Assembly: GCA_014706295.1 (NCBI GenBank) | Contig: JACSVZ010000010.1 | Span: 20,302,501 to 20,366,500 of the forward strand | Direction of reading: 5' to 3' | From: Lycocorax pyrrhopterus obiensis | Lineage: Eukaryota; Chordata; Aves; Passeriformes; Paradisaeidae | Length of the DNA: 64,000 bases | Shown: piece after piece, positions 61,166-64,000 of the stretch | Position numbering within the stretch: the stretch's first letter is position 1 | How the letters are laid out: each line of letters begins with the position of its first letter | Program-made: the position numbers and the translations under genes | Notes under the pieces: generated by a model | Database searches by the model: none | The model's input: the letters and a program-made list of their open reading frames with translations, nothing else | What the model was told of the DNA's origin: nothing

Positions 61166-62936
61166 CAGCTTACACATAGTGCAGCAAGTGGTTGTGTGGG
61201 CAAAAATGAAAACCCAGGTACTTGGCTAACAGGTGGGATCCAGTTGGAGGGAGAGCTGCTGGGGTAGAGGGACCAGCAGCATCGAGCTACGTCCCACATT
61301 GCTCCTGGAAACTCAACTGAACATTGGTAAAAAGTTTAAACAAAGCTTGAGAAAATTGCAGGAAAAATAATTCCGTAAGTGTTCTCTGTCTTAAACTGCC
61401 AGTAGCATACTCCAAGCAATATCAGTGCAGCTGTATCTTGAAAAACCTCCCCAAGAAAGCTCAAGAAATTGCTTTGCATGCTCACAAAAAGAGGGATAGA
61501 TGCTGGCACAAGGCCAGTGTGGGTGTAGCTGAGGGGTGAGTGGGATGTGTTTCCCAACAGGAGGAACAGGCAGCCAAAGTGACCATGTTTAAGGTAAGAC
61601 AGGAAAGAAGAGGTGAGCAGATTAAATTCTTCTGCTTCAAATTGTCACACAGAGTTAGGAGAGGCATCTAGGAAAACATAAGAATATGTTTCCAGATGTC
61701 AAACAAGGATTAAGGGCAACATAACCCCAAAACAAGGGGCTCACGTATAGAAGCTAATTCCAGTACTCGAGTAAGGATAAAATAGCTCAGAAATGAGGGC
61801 TTCTGGTGCACAGCATCCCCCCCGCAACCGTGCCACTTCTGCCCCAGCCCTTACATACCTGAGCCCCTTTGTGCTTCTGGTTGTTGAAATGACCTCTAGC
61901 ACTTTCCCAGGTGCTCACAGGAGCCCTGCTGATTCTCCCCAGGGCATAGTGAAAAGGTCACGGGGGACTGTGAGGCATCTGAGCAATTTAATCTGCAGCT
62001 GGGCAGTGAGTGGGGTGAGTCCAGCCCCAGGCAGGGTGGCACATGTTGAGGCTTTATCCCAAAGCCTGTGCTGAGGAGCTGGATTTTAAACTGTTCCAAA
62101 TCTGGGGCAGAGGCTTTTCTTCATAACGAGGGACCAGAGGATAACTAGGAACCAGAGGATTTTTCTTCTTGCTCTCCAAACCTTCAAGTTCCTAGGAATC
62201 CCACAGGTGAGGCAAAAACATCCTCTGTGTTTGACCTCCATCCTGCCATACTAATGTCATATTAATGTCAGACTCATGGCATACTAATACATTTGCATCA
62301 GGAGCTGGGATCCACCTATGTGGTGTCCCAATGTGTGTCCCCTGAGCAAATCAGGGTGTGCTCCAGAGCACTCTGCCGCTCTCCGGGTACTCTGCTGGGT
62401 AATCCTTCCACCAAGCTCTCAGTCAAGGGAAAGACCAGCATCTTGGAAAAACTGCTAAATTTTCAAATTGGTTTGGATTTCGTTAACACAAACGTCTTGC
62501 CTTCAACTTTTTGTCTTGCATTATTTCACACAAGGGCAGAGCCCCCATATATACTGCAGGGGGATAAATGTAGACAAGTCAGTGCAGCTTCAGCCTCCTA
62601 CATGTCCTGTGCCTCCTGCATCACCTCTGCCTCTACCTATTTCTCCTGCACCTCCTCTTCTTCCTGCATCTCCTGTGCCTCCTGCATCTTCTCTCCCTCC
62701 TGTGTTGCACCTTGTTCCTGCCTTGCCTTTGGCCCTTTTATCACTTTAGTGATACTGGTACCACACAGGACACAGCTCCATGACCCTGTGAAAGACTTAC
62801 TGGAGGAAAAGGCTGGAATTAATCGGCAGGAATTACTCCCCTGGAGAGGTCACAGCCATCAGCCACATGTTGCAGGGCTGCAGCTCCTGAGAAGCAGTAT
62901 AAGATGCAATATCAATTTCCTAAAAGTTAGAAACTC
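61166..62936. other. Gene-free stretch with a Cys/Ser-coding simple repeat
   Basis: No recognised gene. An imperfect CCTCCTGCATCTCCTGTG-type repeat lies at 62588-62715 inside a long plus-strand open frame (62293-63138) that later runs into a CR1 fragment, so it is not taken as a gene. Confidence 0.5.
62588..62715. repeat. Pyrimidine-rich imperfect repeat
   Basis: About eight variants of 'cctcctgcatctcctgtg' with a loose period of 12-18 bases; the plus strand is C/T-rich. Confidence 0.65.
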
Positions 62937-63060
62937 ATGGAATCATGGAATGGTTTGGGTTGGAAGGACCTTAAAGCTCATTTTTCTCCACCCCCCGTCA
63001 TGGGCAGGGACACCTTCCACTAGACCAAGTTGCTCCAAGCCCTGTCAGGGCACAGGGTCT
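62937..63060 (-). repeat. CR1 LINE fragment
   Basis: 'tggaatggtttgggttggaa', 'tcatgggcagggacacctt' and 'gttgctccaagccctgtcag' mark a reverse-complement CR1 3' end. Confidence 0.9.
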
Positions 63061-63858
63061 CATAAGAAGTGCAGGGTTCTGAATACTTTTTGTTCAAACC
63101 AAGCTTTGAGAGAAAGGAAAAAAGATAGGAAACTATAAGAGGTTGTGACAAATGGGCTTTTCAGGAAAAAAATAAAGAAAACAGTTGTAAGATTTGTTAA
63201 GAAGAAAATTCTTTTTATGCCTTAAAAACACGAGGGATTGCGCTGAGAAAGCACTGTAATAGCACAGTCAAAAGTCATCTGAAAATGAAGTTTTCCATTG
63301 TGGGCCTCCTTTGACCACATTAACTGCAGACATTAGAGCATTTTCATGTCTTTTTTTATCCTGTTAGACATCCATGGGGCCCTCAGTTAAACTGGGCTGT
63401 CACTCGGGGCACTGAGCAATGGGCTGTGGTGGCTCTGATGTGTCAGCGAAAGATGTTTAACTATAGGACAAACAAATGTCTCTGGCCTTCAAGAAACAAT
63501 TTTCCAAAGGTTGAGCTCGTATTGACTCGTGCCAGCACAGCAGAGAAATGCGCTCAGCACTCTCATTGCAGCCTACCAGGAAACAGCAGTGTTTCCTGTG
63601 AGGGAAAATAGTGGAGACGAGCCAGGAATGAATAAGCAGCCTTACTGCATTGTGGATCATAGAACCTCTTCCTATGAAAGGGCTAAGTGGGGCTTGTTAA
63701 AGCATTGATGAAGTCAAAGAATAAAATTACAATGAGGTAGACAGGATAAAATTATAACCTCCAGGTAGATAGGTAGGTTGAGGCAGGAAGGAAACAGGTA
63801 ATAAAAGAATTGGTCTCTTTGTGAGGTAGCATGTGTCATCTTCTCCTGGAGCATCTTG
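63061..63858. other. Gene-free stretch
   Basis: A/T-rich sequence with no recognised gene or repeat. Confidence 0.5.
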
Positions 63859-63985
63859 CCATGTCATAGAATGTCCAGTGAAGAAATCTCTCCTAATATC
63901 TAACCTAAACCTCCCCTGGTGCAACTTGAGGCCGTTTCCTCTGTTCCTACTGCTGTATGTCCCATTCCTCAAGAAGGATGTGCAT
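63859..63985 (-). repeat. CR1 LINE fragment at the window edge
   Basis: 'ctcctaatatctaacctaaa' followed by 'cctcccctggtgcaacttga' and 'ggccgtttcctctgttcct' is the typical reverse-complement CR1 segment. It may extend past the window. Confidence 0.85.
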
Positions 63986-64000
63986 CACACAAGGACCTCA

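Overview
The window is nuclear DNA from a bird, most likely a songbird. The evidence is many 5'-truncated CR1 LINE fragments in both orientations, avian ERVL/ERVK-type LTR pieces, short GC-rich CpG-island promoters, and three split genes whose products match vertebrate families. No bacterial, organellar or CRISPR-type organisation is visible. All exon boundaries given here were read by eye from GT/AG junctions and reading-frame continuity.

All three genes lie on the minus strand. From right to left they are ZNF592 (coding exons between 52518 and 21339; likely first non-coding exon in a CpG island near 56.3 kb), SEC11A (19386 to 12886, with a polyadenylation signal at 12481-12486) and NMB (2486 to 1624, with the 3' end unresolved). 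The set corresponds to the human 15q25 neighbourhood NMB-SEC11A-ZNF592. ZNF592 and SEC11A appear complete as coding sequences: eight coding exons and 1286 codons, and six exons and 179 codons, with every splice phase consistent. NMB has its signal peptide and neuromedin B peptide, but its last exon was not found with confidence.

Layout: 1-1.6 kb, NMB tail or downstream sequence. 1.6-2.6 kb, NMB with a 48-bp minisatellite in intron 1 and a TATA-type GC-rich promoter. 2.6-12.5 kb, gene-free DNA holding a CR1 copy and a solo LTR with a 6-bp target-site duplication. 12.5-19.6 kb, SEC11A with a CpG promoter. 19.6-21.3 kb, a degenerate CCATCCAACC-type minisatellite and the ZNF592 3' side. 21.3-56.3 kb, ZNF592 with large introns carrying CR1 and LTR pieces. 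55.4-56.9 kb, a CpG island containing a long TTCCC/TTCCCGCACC tandem array. 57-64 kb, intergenic DNA dense in CR1 fragments.

The three genes do not form a functional pathway. NMB is a secreted bombesin-like neuropeptide precursor. SEC11A is a catalytic subunit of the ER signal peptidase that would process precursors of that kind. ZNF592 is a nuclear multi-zinc-finger protein. The points most worth a second look are the E2F-like tandem array in the ZNF592 promoter, the ZNF592 orientation relative to human, inverted CR1 copies flanking the SEC11A catalytic exon, an LTR fragment close to a weak ZNF592 splice donor, and the unresolved NMB C-terminus. No clearly new biological system was found.
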